Of a stretch of 64,000 nucleotides of DNA, positions 1 to 6,713 are shown piece by piece; within the stretch, counting starts at the first letter, position 1; every line of letters starts with the position of its first letter. This stretch comes from Kitasatospora aureofaciens. GTDB taxonomy: Bacteria; Actinomycetota; Actinomycetes; Streptomycetales; Streptomycetaceae. The translations under genes and the position numbers were made by a program. Where the stretch lies: contig NZ_JPRF03000001.1 in assembly GCF_001188955.3 (NCBI RefSeq), forward strand, positions 558,001-622,000, written 5' to 3'. The notes below the pieces were generated by a model. The model was not told the origin of the DNA, did not search any database, and worked only from the letters and a program-made list of their open reading frames with translations.

Positions 1-288
1 CAGCACCCCGAGCGTGGGCGCGACGGCGGTGAGCGCCGATCCCACCCCGTAGACGACGAGCCCGCCGGCGAACACCCGGCGGCGACCGAACATGTCGGCG
101 AGTTTGCCGCCGGTGATCATGAAGGCTGCCATGACCAGCGTGTAGAGCGTGATGACCGCCTGGATCGCCGTCACCTCGGTGTCGAAGTCGATGACCAGCT
201 GGCTGATCGACACGTTCATCACCGATGCGTCCAGCACCATGAGGAACTGCGCCATCCCCAGGATGATCAGCGCCTTCCACCGGTTCAC
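1..288 (-). CDS. MFS drug transporter, N-terminal part (runs off window)
   Basis: The first 96 residues of a major facilitator superfamily transporter of the DHA2 (14-TM drug/H+ antiporter) type; the rest lies outside the window. TM1 is visible at residues 5-20, followed by the 'DASVMNVS' segment typical of DHA2 proteins and by the loop 2-3 signature 'GGKLADMFGRRR' at about residues 62-73, the hallmark MFS motif A. Start: GTG at 288, preceded by a strong AGGAGG with 5 nt spacing. It lies 76 bp downstream of the small membrane gene at 365-712 on the same strand, so the two may be co-transcribed from the palindrome-bearing region at 785-913. Substrate cannot be told from this fragment. Confidence 0.88.
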   Translation of the reverse strand, partial: MNRWKALIILGMAQFLMVLDASVMNVSISQLVIDFDTEVTAIQAVITLYTLVMAAFMITGGKLADMFGRRRVFAGGLVVYGVGSALTAVAPTLGVL

Positions 289-364
289 GGCACCTCCTGA
301 AGGGTTCACGCGTCCGCGCTCGCGTCGATCCGGCCACGCTCACGTGTTCCGCGTGCTGTGGGCG

Positions 365-712
365 TCACGTCCCCGTCCGCCGATGCGCCGGGTTGGCCGC
401 CCTGACGCTTTCCCGGACGCGTCCTCGGACGTGGGCCATCGCGCCGGTCAGGAGGAGGAGGGCACTGATGAGGATCCAGCCGTCCCTCTCGTCGACGCTC
501 AGAGCGGCGGGTGCGGGGCGGTCCGGCGCGGATGCACCGTGCGGAGCAGGGCGCAGCATCCCCTTGGCGATCGCGACGACGCCCGACAGCGCGTGCTTGA
601 TCGCGCCTGCGATGATCATCGACGAGCCGATCACGACCCAGTCGACTCGTCCGAGCTCGGTGGGTCCGGTTGCGACGGTGCGACGCGTTACCAGGTGGTG
701 GGTGCCGGGCAT
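365..712 (-). CDS. small membrane protein, truncated DUF7144-like paralogue
   Basis: 115 residues with two predicted TM segments (about 24-48 and 79-93). The first segment, with 'SMIIAGAIKHALSGVVAIAK' (20 residues), aligns residue by residue with the TM1 region of the DUF7144-type protein encoded at 1434-1862 ('IMLIAGGIMAIFEGIAGIAK'). The rest of the DUF7144 fold is missing or replaced by a Pro/Ala/Arg-rich linker, so I read it as a shortened paralogue. Start ATG 712 has the weak Shine-Dalgarno GGAGG about 9 nt upstream. The perfect palindrome at 785-806 sits about 75 bp upstream, so it may belong to the same stress regulon as the genes to the right. Function unknown; could also be a decaying copy. 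Confidence 0.55.
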   Translation of the reverse strand: MPGTHHLVTRRTVATGPTELGRVDWVVIGSSMIIAGAIKHALSGVVAIAKGMLRPAPHGASAPDRPAPAALSVDERDGWILISALLLLTGAMAHVRGRVRESVRAANPAHRRTGT

Positions 713-784
713 GTGCCTCGCCTCCTTGCTGGATGCGGTGGGACGATCCCTACCTTCCGACGTTCGCAGGGCCCGCGCGAAGTG

Positions 785-806
785 CCATGGGCCGTCCGGC
801 CCATGG
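785..806. promoter_or_regulatory. perfect 22-bp palindrome, candidate DevR/OsdR-type operator
   Basis: Arms CCATGGGCCG and CGGCCCATGG separated by TC. The inner 16 bp (788-803) fits the motif RGGRCC-4 nt-GGMCCY that also occurs at 876-891, 898-913, 3220-3235 and 8502-8517. It lies between the divergent genes at 712 (minus) and 1000 (plus). The mycobacterial DevR box (GGGACT-2 nt-AGTCCC) has the same GGGxC-4 nt-GxCCC layout, and the window encodes a DevR-type regulator 4 kb away. Binding is inference. Confidence 0.5.
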
Positions 807-875
807 CCCGGGGGGCCGGACGCCCGCAGGACTCCGCGTCACGGCGCCGTTCCTGTGCGCGACCGGACGACGGGC

Positions 876-913
876 AGGGCCGTATGGACCACTGCCGCGG
901 TCCGAGCGGCCCT
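876..913. promoter_or_regulatory. two tandem DevR/OsdR-like half-palindromic sites 22 bp apart
   Basis: Sites AGGGCC-GTAT-GGACCA (876-891) and CGGTCC-GAGC-GGCCCT (898-913) start exactly 22 bp apart, i.e. two helical turns on the same face, the spacing typical of paired DevR boxes in mycobacterial promoters. They lie 87-124 bp upstream of the STAS gene start at 1000. The second copy deviates in its left half. Assignment rests on motif recurrence only. Confidence 0.4.
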
Positions 914-999
914 GCCCGGCCGGCGGGCCCGGCCCTACGGTGGCCACAGGGCTCCGGTTCCGGGGTCCGTCAGCCAGCCGAGCTAGCGAGGCGGTCGTA

Positions 1000-1437
1000 G
1001 TGGAAGACCACGACCCACTCCGCACCAGGACGGGGGACGCCCAGGGCGCCACGTCGGTGGCCTTGGAGGGCGAACTCGACATCGCCACCGCGCCGCTCCT
1101 GATCGACGCCGTCGTGCGGGCTCTCGCGGCTCGCCGGCCACGGCTGGACCTCGACGTAGCGGCCCTCACCTTCTGCGACGCCGCCGGTGTGCACGCCCTT
1201 CTCCAGGCCCGCCGGATCTGCCGCGTCCACTGTGCGGGGTTCCGGCTCGTCGGCGTCCGACCGGGGCTCGGCCGGATCCTCGTTCTCCTCCGCCTCACCG
1301 ACCTCCTGACTTCTCCGGCCGAGCCGGTCGGGAGCGGGGCGGGTGCCGGTTCACCGGATCCCCTCCACGCGAGTTCTCCCCCCTCTCGCCTCCCGTTCCC
1401 GGCGAGGCTGCCGCTACCGAAGGAGTCCATGTCATGA
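1000..1437 (+). CDS. STAS-domain protein (anti-sigma factor antagonist-like)
   Basis: 145 residues. Residues 1-105 form a STAS domain (beta strand 'VALEGELDIATAPLL', then 'LDVAALTFCDAAGVHALL'). In anti-sigma antagonists the segment is normally CDSSG or CDSTG, with the Ser phosphorylated by an RsbW-like kinase; here both positions are Ala, so it should not be regulated by classical phosphorylation. The C-terminal 35 residues are Pro/Ser-rich and probably disordered. Start chosen at GTG 1000 because the domain begins immediately after it; no strong ribosome site is seen. The stop overlaps the start of the next gene (ATGA at 1434-1437), so the two are translationally coupled. Possible partner: the orphan HATPase-type anti-sigma kinase at 38162-38638, but that is distant. 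Confidence 0.75.
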   Translation: MEDHDPLRTRTGDAQGATSVALEGELDIATAPLLIDAVVRALAARRPRLDLDVAALTFCDAAGVHALLQARRICRVHCAGFRLVGVRPGLGRILVLLRLTDLLTSPAEPVGSGAGAGSPDPLHASSPPSRLPFPARLPLPKESMS

Positions 1438-1862
1438 CCAGCAGTGTCACCGATGCGGGCCGCACCGCCCAGGCACCCGAGAACCGTCCCTTCGTGACCG
1501 GGTGGACAGTCTTCGCCGCGATCATGCTGATCGCCGGCGGCATCATGGCGATCTTCGAGGGGATCGCCGGCATCGCCAAGGACAGCCTGATAGTCGTCAC
1601 CCGGCACTACGTGTACTCGATGAACACCACGGGATGGGGGTGGATCCACCTGATCCTCGGGGTCGTCCTCGTCCTGGCCGGTGTGGCGCTGTTCAGCGGC
1701 GCCGTCTGGGCCCGTGCCGTCGGCGTGGTCGTCGCCGGGCTGGGAATGATCGCGAACTTCCTGTGGCTGCCCTACTACCCGTTCTGGGCGGTCGTCCTGA
1801 TCGCGCTCGACGTCTTCGTCATCTGGGCGCTGTGCGTCGGAACGGTCAGAAAGGAGACCTGA
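1434..1862 (+). CDS. DUF7144 family four-TM membrane protein
   Basis: 142 residues with four hydrophobic segments (about 22-45, 64-86, 90-106 and 110-134) and conserved aromatic residues around 'GWGWIHLILG' and 'WLPYYPFWA'. This is the layout of the DUF7144 family of actinobacterial membrane proteins, of unknown function but often found near universal stress proteins and CBS genes. ATG 1434 lies inside the stop of the STAS gene and has AAGGAG upstream (in 'ccgaaggagtcc'). A strong terminator follows at 1903-1939. Confidence 0.85.
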   Translation: MTSSVTDAGRTAQAPENRPFVTGWTVFAAIMLIAGGIMAIFEGIAGIAKDSLIVVTRHYVYSMNTTGWGWIHLILGVVLVLAGVALFSGAVWARAVGVVVAGLGMIANFLWLPYYPFWAVVLIALDVFVIWALCVGTVRKET

Positions 1863-1902
1863 CGGCCCGGAGGGCGCCCGTCCCGGGCCCTGACACCGTG
1901 GC

Positions 1903-1939
1903 CGGCCCGGCCCCCGGCGATCAGCCGGGGGCCGGGCCG
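1903..1939. terminator. bidirectional hairpin terminator between convergent genes
   Basis: Perfect 16-bp stem (CGGCCCGGCCCCCGGC and its complement) with loop GATCA, between the DUF7144 gene (plus) and the BrkB gene (minus). No U-tract, as is usual in streptomycetes. Confidence 0.75.
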
Positions 1940-1952
1940 CTTCCCGTGGACC

Positions 1953-2837
1953 TCAGTCGTCGGCCGAGGCCGGCTCGGGCGTCGCCAGCAGCCGGGCCAG
2001 TCGGCCCTGGCCCGCCACCACGTAGCCGGTGCTGATCCCGAGCGTGACGGCCGTGAACACCACGATGAGCCAGCTGAGCAGGGTGAAGACCAGGCCGAGG
2101 GGGCCGAACTGCGTCACGCTGCGCTCCAGCGAGCGGGGGACGTAGAGCCGCGATCCCCACGCGAGCGCCGTCAGGGCGGCACCGGTCAGCACGGCCCCGG
2201 GCAGCAGCGGGAGCCAGGGGACACGGCCGCCGAGCAGCAGGTGCTGTGTCCACCACCAGAGCAGAGCGGCGGTGAGCAGGTACAGGAAGACCCCGAGGCC
2301 GTGGCCCACTCCGAACCCGGACCACACCTTCCCCTGGACGGTCAGGGCGGTCAGCCAGACCAGCAGCCAGGCGAGCCACCGCCAGGCCGCCAGGCGTCCC
2401 GCCAGATGGGGCAGGTGCCAGCTCCGCTCGCACAAGCGCTGCAGTGCGCGGCTGCAACTCGTGGCCGAGAGCAGGGTCACCAGGATTCCGACGGCGCCGA
2501 AGGTGTCGGTGGTCTGGGTCAGGTCGGTCTGGAGCACGTGGTTGACCTCGTCGAGCGAGGCGCCGCGCAGCCCCAGGACGGTGCGCAAGGATTCGGAGAC
2601 GCTGTTGCGCACCTCCTGGGGCATGAAGGCGGCCAGTACGAACAGCACCGGAACGGCGGTCAGGAAGGCCTGCGCCGCGAGGCGGGTGGACATGTCCAGG
2701 ACATGGATGTGGACCAGCTGCGCCACCAGCCGGCGCGGGAACGGGGCGTCGCGCAGCGTGGCCGTCCGCCCCCGCAACCAGGTGGATCCGGCGCGGAGCC
2801 ACCGGGAGCGGCCGGGCCGGCCGGGCTGTTCCGCCAC
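1953..2837 (-). CDS. YihY/BrkB family inner-membrane protein
   Basis: 294 residues with six predicted TM helices (from 'RLAAQAFLTAVPVLFVLAAF' to 'LIVVFTAVTLGISTGYVVAG'). The order and the 'YVPRSLERSVTQFGPLGLVF' segment fit the YihY/BrkB family (once thought to be RNase BN; probably a transporter or envelope protein). Length is near the family norm. Start GTG 2837 is chosen over upstream ATGs because GGAGG lies 9-10 nt before it and the upstream extension is not conserved-looking. It is divergent from the CBS-BON gene at 3297; the 459-bp gap holds candidate OsdR-like sites at 3196-3235. A second BrkB protein is encoded at 58208-59230. Confidence 0.85.
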   Translation of the reverse strand: MAEQPGRPGRSRWLRAGSTWLRGRTATLRDAPFPRRLVAQLVHIHVLDMSTRLAAQAFLTAVPVLFVLAAFMPQEVRNSVSESLRTVLGLRGASLDEVNHVLQTDLTQTTDTFGAVGILVTLLSATSCSRALQRLCERSWHLPHLAGRLAAWRWLAWLLVWLTALTVQGKVWSGFGVGHGLGVFLYLLTAALLWWWTQHLLLGGRVPWLPLLPGAVLTGAALTALAWGSRLYVPRSLERSVTQFGPLGLVFTLLSWLIVVFTAVTLGISTGYVVAGQGRLARLLATPEPASADD

Positions 2838-3195
2838 TGTGTTCTCCCTCCGGCCGATGTCGGCCCTCCGGCCGCCGTGGTTCGTCGCCGACGCGAGGAC
2901 CCCGGATTCCGTCCAAGACTGCGCGACGGGAGGATGCGGGGCATCTCCGGCGGACTGCCGTTCAGCGCAACGGCCCACACGCCACCGGCCGCAGCCGTCC
3001 GCCGTTCCTCGCCCGGACGGCTCACCCCGGGTGTCGGGCGCCGCGCGCTACGGGGCAATGGTGCTCAGCGGCACGGCCGCGCGGAGTTCCGGGAGGCCTG
3101 TGGAACCACCCGACCGTGCTGACTGTGCTGTTGCTCCGGCGCCGGGCCCCGTCCGATGCGTGAGTTCCCCGGCCCCCGGTGGGGCCGATGCGTCC

Positions 3196-3235
3196 TGGGC
3201 CGACCCGGCCCTGTCGGCGGGGACCGTACGGCCCT
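3196..3235. promoter_or_regulatory. DevR/OsdR-like operator(s) upstream of CBS genes
   Basis: GGGACC-GTAC-GGCCCT at 3220-3235 is a near-perfect member of the recurrent 16-bp palindrome family. A second copy, TGGGCC-5 nt-GGCCCT at 3196-3212, has one extra spacer base. They lie 62-101 bp upstream of the CBS-BON start at 3297. The rest of the 2838-3296 gap has no gene that I can support. Confidence 0.45.
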
Positions 3236-3296
3236 GTCCGGTGGCTTCCGGCGGACGGACAGTGGAGGCGGAACCACCCGAGGAGGAGTGAGGACG

Positions 3297-3992
3297 ATGC
3301 AGCACCGCAGCGTCGGCGACGTGATGACCCGTGAGGTCGTCACCGCCCGGCCCGACACACCGTTCAAGGAGGTTGCGGCGCTGTTCCACCGCAACGACAT
3401 CACCGCCATCCCGGTGATCGACGACCAGGGACGGCCGCTCGGCATGGTGTCCGAGGCCGACCTGCTCCGCAAGGAAGCTGTCCTTCCCGACCCCGAGGGC
3501 CGCTTCCCCGGGCGCCGGCTGGACGCCGGGGACCGTGCCCGGGCCGAGGCGGAGACCGCCGGCGGGCTGATGACCAGCCCCGCCGTCACGGCCCGCCCGG
3601 GCTGGTCGGTGCCGGAGGCCGCCCGGGCCATGGACAAGCACCGCGTCAAGCGGCTGCCCGTGGTGGACGAGGCCGGCCGTCTGGTCGGGATCGTCAGCCG
3701 CCGTGACCTGCTGGAGGTCTTCCTGCGCCACGACGCGGCCATCCGCGACGAGATCAACCACGACGTGCTCGGCCAGACCCTCTGGCTCACCCCCGGCGAC
3801 GTCGTGGTCGGCGTTCACGAGGGCGTCGTCACGCTCAGGGGCCGGCTGCCGCGTCGCAGCCTGATCCCGATCACCGAGCAGCTCTGCCGCGCCGTGGACG
3901 GCGTGGTCGCGGTGCACGCGGCCCTCGACTGGACCGAGGACGACACCGACCCGCACCTGGAACACCCCCGCGCCTACCGCGCCGCTTCCTAG
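3297..3992 (+). CDS. CBS-CBS-BON domain protein
   Basis: 231 residues: CBS pair at about 1-60 ('VGDVMTREVVTARPDTPFKE ...') and 95-145 ('GLMTSPAVTARPGWSVPEAA ...'), then a BON domain at about 155-215. CBS pairs bind adenine nucleotides or similar ligands; BON domains are small alpha/beta modules linked to membrane or lipid binding. Such proteins are recurrent members of actinobacterial hypoxia/dormancy regulons. ATG 3297 has AGGAGG 10 nt upstream (in-frame GTG 3288 is too close to that site). The next gene starts 9 nt after the stop and is a paralogue, so this is a two-gene operon. Confidence 0.9.
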   Translation: MQHRSVGDVMTREVVTARPDTPFKEVAALFHRNDITAIPVIDDQGRPLGMVSEADLLRKEAVLPDPEGRFPGRRLDAGDRARAEAETAGGLMTSPAVTARPGWSVPEAARAMDKHRVKRLPVVDEAGRLVGIVSRRDLLEVFLRHDAAIRDEINHDVLGQTLWLTPGDVVVGVHEGVVTLRGRLPRRSLIPITEQLCRAVDGVVAVHAALDWTEDDTDPHLEHPRAYRAAS

Positions 3993-4001
3993 GAGGCCGC
4001 C

Positions 4002-4604
4002 GTGACCAGCACACCGAGCACCGTCGCCGACGTCATGACCCACGCGGTGGTCGCCGTCGGCCGCGACGCGGACTTCCGGGAGGTCGCCGAGACCCTGCAG
4101 CGCTGGCGGGTCAGCGCCGTTCCCGTGCTGACCGGCGACGGCCGGGTGGTCGGGGTGGTCTCCGAGGCCGACCTGCTCACCGCCCGGGACCGCGACGGCG
4201 AGCGCGCCGACGCCCTGACGGCCGGGCGGATGATGTCCGTCCCGGCGGTCACCGCGCACCCCGGCAGCCCGCTCAACGAGGCCGCCCGGGCGATGGCCCG
4301 CGGCCACCTCAAGCGGCTCCCGGTCGTGGACGAGGAGGACTACCTGGTCGGCATCGTCAGCCGGGGTGACCTGCTGAAGGTCTACCTCGGCGACGACCGC
4401 GAACTCGCCGACCGGGTCCGCTTCGAGCTCGTCGCCACTCTCGGCCCGAGCGCCGCCGTGGACACCGACATCCGCTCCGAGAACGGCCGGATCACCCTGA
4501 CCGGCAGCCTGCCGGACATGGTCTCCGCCGACGTCCTGGAGCGCCTGGTGCGCTCCGTACCCGGCGTGGCCGGCGTCGAACTCCGGCTCGCCGCCGCGGC
4601 CTGA
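4002..4604 (+). CDS. CBS-CBS-BON domain protein, tandem paralogue
   Basis: 200 residues, same architecture as its neighbour but shorter: CBS motifs at about 7-60 ('[20 protein letters not shown]') and 72-125 ('[20 protein letters not shown]'), BON at 135-195. Start GTG 4002 with AGGAGG about 6 nt upstream (in 'cctaggaggccgcc'). Tandem duplication followed by divergence is the simplest origin. Likely cytoplasmic energy- or ligand-sensing protein; partner unknown. Confidence 0.9.
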   Translation: MTSTPSTVADVMTHAVVAVGRDADFREVAETLQRWRVSAVPVLTGDGRVVGVVSEADLLTARDRDGERADALTAGRMMSVPAVTAHPGSPLNEAARAMARGHLKRLPVVDEEDYLVGIVSRGDLLKVYLGDDRELADRVRFELVATLGPSAAVDTDIRSENGRITLTGSLPDMVSADVLERLVRSVPGVAGVELRLAAAA

Positions 4605-4649
4605 ACCCGCTCCGCCGGCCTGCTCGTCCTCGGGCGAACCGGGCACCGC

Positions 4650-4717
4650 CCCGGCCCGGTGACCCGGGCGGTGATCCACCGGGCCCGGTGCCCGGTCGCC
4701 GTGGTCCCGCGCGGCCG
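4650..4717 (+). pseudogene. C-terminal remnant of a universal stress protein
   Basis: In the frame starting at GTG 4659 the DNA encodes '[19 protein letters not shown]', which matches the last helix and strand of UspA-family proteins (typically S/TxALLHHAxCPVAVVR). Nothing resembling the rest of a Usp domain is found upstream in any frame, because the CBS gene ends at 4604. I read this as the tail of a deleted usp gene that once lay in this stress island. Confidence 0.5.
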
Positions 4718-4789
4718 ACCCGGTGCGCCGCGCGTCGCGAACGCGCAGAATCGGTGGTGTCACCGCTCGCGCACCCCAGGGAGCAGGCC

Positions 4790-5470
4790 ATGGACACGCC
4801 CCAGCCCGTACGGGTGTTCCTGCTGGACGACCACGAGGTGGTGCGGCGCGGCGTCCGGGACCTCCTGGAGGCCGAGGAGGACATCGAGGTCATCGGCGAG
4901 GCCGCCAGCTGTGCCCAGGCCCTCGCCCGGGTGCCGGCCCTGCGCCCGGACGTCGCCGTGCTGGACGTACGGCTCCCGGACGGCGACGGGGTGAGCGTCT
5001 GCCGGGACCTGCGCGACCGGATGCCCGAACTGGTCTGCCTGATGCTGACCTCCTTCGACGACGACGACGCCCTGCTCGACGCGATCATGGCCGGGGCGGC
5101 CGGCTATGTCCTGAAGCAGGTCAAGGGCGCCGAACTGGTCAGCGCCGTACGGACGGTGGCCTCCGGCCAGTCCATGCTCGACCCGGCCACCACGCGCAAG
5201 CTGATGGAGAGCCTGCGCCACCACGAGGAGAGCGAGCCGGAGGCCGCGCTCGCCGGGCTCACCCCGCGCGAACGGGAGATCCTCGAGCTGGTGGGGGAGG
5301 GCAAGACCAACCGGCAGATCGGCCAGGAGCTCTACCTCGCCGAGAAGACCGTCAAGAACCACGTCTCCCGGCTGCTCGCCAAGCTGGGTGTCGAGCGCCG
5401 GCTCCAGGCGGCCGTCCTCGCCGCCCATGCCGAAGAGCCCTCCGAGTCGCACCACCCGCGCCGGGTTTGA
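4790..5470 (+). CDS. NarL/LuxR-family response regulator, DevR/OsdR-like
   Basis: 226 residues. Receiver domain 1-122 with acidic pocket 'DDH' near 13-15, phospho-acceptor Asp in '[13 protein letters not shown]' (about 57), Thr/Ser switch in 'LMLTSFDDD' and Lys in 'GYVLKQVKG'. C-terminal LuxR HTH at about 150-210 ('[20 protein letters not shown] ...'). The sequence resembles mycobacterial DevR (DosR) and S. coelicolor OsdR, master regulators of hypoxia/dormancy genes. Start ATG 4790 with AGGGAG 7 nt upstream. The probable cognate kinase is encoded at 6714-8429 but, unusually, on the opposite strand beyond a nitroreductase rather than in one operon. Confidence 0.88.
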   Translation: MDTPQPVRVFLLDDHEVVRRGVRDLLEAEEDIEVIGEAASCAQALARVPALRPDVAVLDVRLPDGDGVSVCRDLRDRMPELVCLMLTSFDDDDALLDAIMAGAAGYVLKQVKGAELVSAVRTVASGQSMLDPATTRKLMESLRHHEESEPEAALAGLTPREREILELVGEGKTNRQIGQELYLAEKTVKNHVSRLLAKLGVERRLQAAVLAAHAEEPSESHHPRRV

Positions 5471-5489
5471 GTCGACCGGGCCCGGAAAG

Positions 5490-5505
5490 AGAGCCGAACG
5501 GCCCA
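5490..5505. promoter_or_regulatory. weak DevR/OsdR-like site upstream of nitroreductase
   Basis: AGAGCC-GAAC-GGCCCA. The right half fits the motif, the left half is degenerate. It is about 80 bp upstream of the small ORF at 5571 and 200 bp upstream of the nitroreductase. Marginal on its own; listed because perfect copies occur nearby. Confidence 0.25.
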
Positions 5506-5570
5506 AGCACCCCGCCGGAACCCGGTCGCACGGTGGAAGTGATCCACCCGCCACGACCGGGGAGACCGCG

Positions 5571-5687
5571 ATGAGGTACTGGGACGATCACGGCACGAGC
5601 GCCCGGGGCATCCCCCCGGCGACCGCGGGCACTCCGCTCCTCCGGGACACCCCGCACCGCTGCGCCGAGCCGTCCGTCTCCGGCTGA
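5571..5687 (+). CDS. possible 38-residue peptide, function unknown
   Basis: ATG 5571 preceded by GGGGAG 7 nt upstream opens a 38-codon frame ending 20 bp before the nitroreductase start. The product (begins MRYWDDHGTSARG) has no membrane segment and no family that I recognise. It could be a leader or coupling ORF for the nitroreductase, or chance. Confidence 0.3.
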   Translation: MRYWDDHGTSARGIPPATAGTPLLRDTPHRCAEPSVSG

Positions 5688-5707
5688 CACCGATCCCGGA
5701 GGACACC

Positions 5708-6697
5708 ATGTCCACCCTCGCCCTCGACGCCGCCGGCCTGGAGAAGCTCGTCTCCGCCGCCGTCGCCGCACCCTCGATCCACAACAGCCAGCCCTGGCGC
5801 TTCCACCTCCAGCCGGCCACCTCCACCCTGGAGGTCCGGGCCGACCGCAGCCGCGCCGTCCCGGCCGCCGACCCCCAGGGCCGGGCGCTGCACATCTCCG
5901 TCGGCGCGGCCATCCTCAACCTGCGGGTCGCCGCCCGCCACCTCGGCTGGGCCCCCGAGGTGCGGCTGCTGCCCGACCCGGCCGACCCGGACCTCTTCGC
6001 GGCCGTACGGCTGGACGGCGCGGCAACCGTGCCCGCCCCGGGCACCGAGCGGCTGTTCGAGGCGATTTGGCGCCGGCACTCCATCCGCACACCGTTCACC
6101 GGCGAGCCCGTGCCCCAGGCCGTCCTCGACGAACTGGTCGCGGCCGCCCGCACCGAGCACACCGCCCTCCAACTGCCCGACCACGCGGAGACCACCCGGC
6201 TGCTCCACCTCACCGCCGAGGCCGAGCGCCGCAGCACCACGGACGAGGCCCAGCGCACCGAGAGCCGCAGCTGGATCCGTACCGGGGACGCCGAGGCCCA
6301 GCCCTACGGCATCCCGGTCACCGCGCTCGGTCCCCAGGACCAGGCCGGCCACCTGCCCGTGCGGGACTTCGCGGCCCTGCGCGCCGCCGAGCACCAGGCC
6401 CCCGCCCCCTTCGAGCACGAGCCCCGCATCGCGGTCCTGACCACCGAGCACGACACCCCCGAGGACTGGCTGCGCGCCGGCCTCGCCCTCGAACACGTCC
6501 TGCTCGCCGCCACCGTCCACGGCGTCCGCGCCTCCCTCCTGCACCAGGCGATGGAGTGGCCCTACCTGCGCTGGGAGGCCCGCGACCCGCACCGGGGCCC
6601 CGGTTACGTCCAGATCCTGATCCGCCTGGGCTACGGCCCCGAGGGCGCCCCGACGCCGCGGCTCGCGGCCGGGAACGTGCTGGACCGGGAGGAATAG
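5708..6697 (+). CDS. Acg-type nitroreductase family protein
   Basis: 329 residues. N-terminus 'LVSAAVAAPSIHNSQPWRFH' is the FMN/lid signature of nitroreductase-like proteins of the Acg (Rv2032) subgroup, which are DosR-regulon members in M. tuberculosis. Two nitroreductase-like halves fit the length of about 330 (classical single-domain enzymes are about 200). C-terminal half has 'AGLALEHVLLAATVHGVRAS' and 'GYVQILIRLGYG', typical of the family. Acg itself binds FMN in a closed pocket and may store flavin rather than reduce nitro compounds. ATG 5708 with GGAGGA 5 nt upstream. It ends 16 bp from the convergent kinase gene. Confidence 0.85.
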   Translation: MSTLALDAAGLEKLVSAAVAAPSIHNSQPWRFHLQPATSTLEVRADRSRAVPAADPQGRALHISVGAAILNLRVAARHLGWAPEVRLLPDPADPDLFAAVRLDGAATVPAPGTERLFEAIWRRHSIRTPFTGEPVPQAVLDELVAAARTEHTALQLPDHAETTRLLHLTAEAERRSTTDEAQRTESRSWIRTGDAEAQPYGIPVTALGPQDQAGHLPVRDFAALRAAEHQAPAPFEHEPRIAVLTTEHDTPEDWLRAGLALEHVLLAATVHGVRASLLHQAMEWPYLRWEARDPHRGPGYVQILIRLGYGPEGAPTPRLAAGNVLDREE

Positions 6698-6713
6698 CCC
6701 AGGAAGAGACGGC

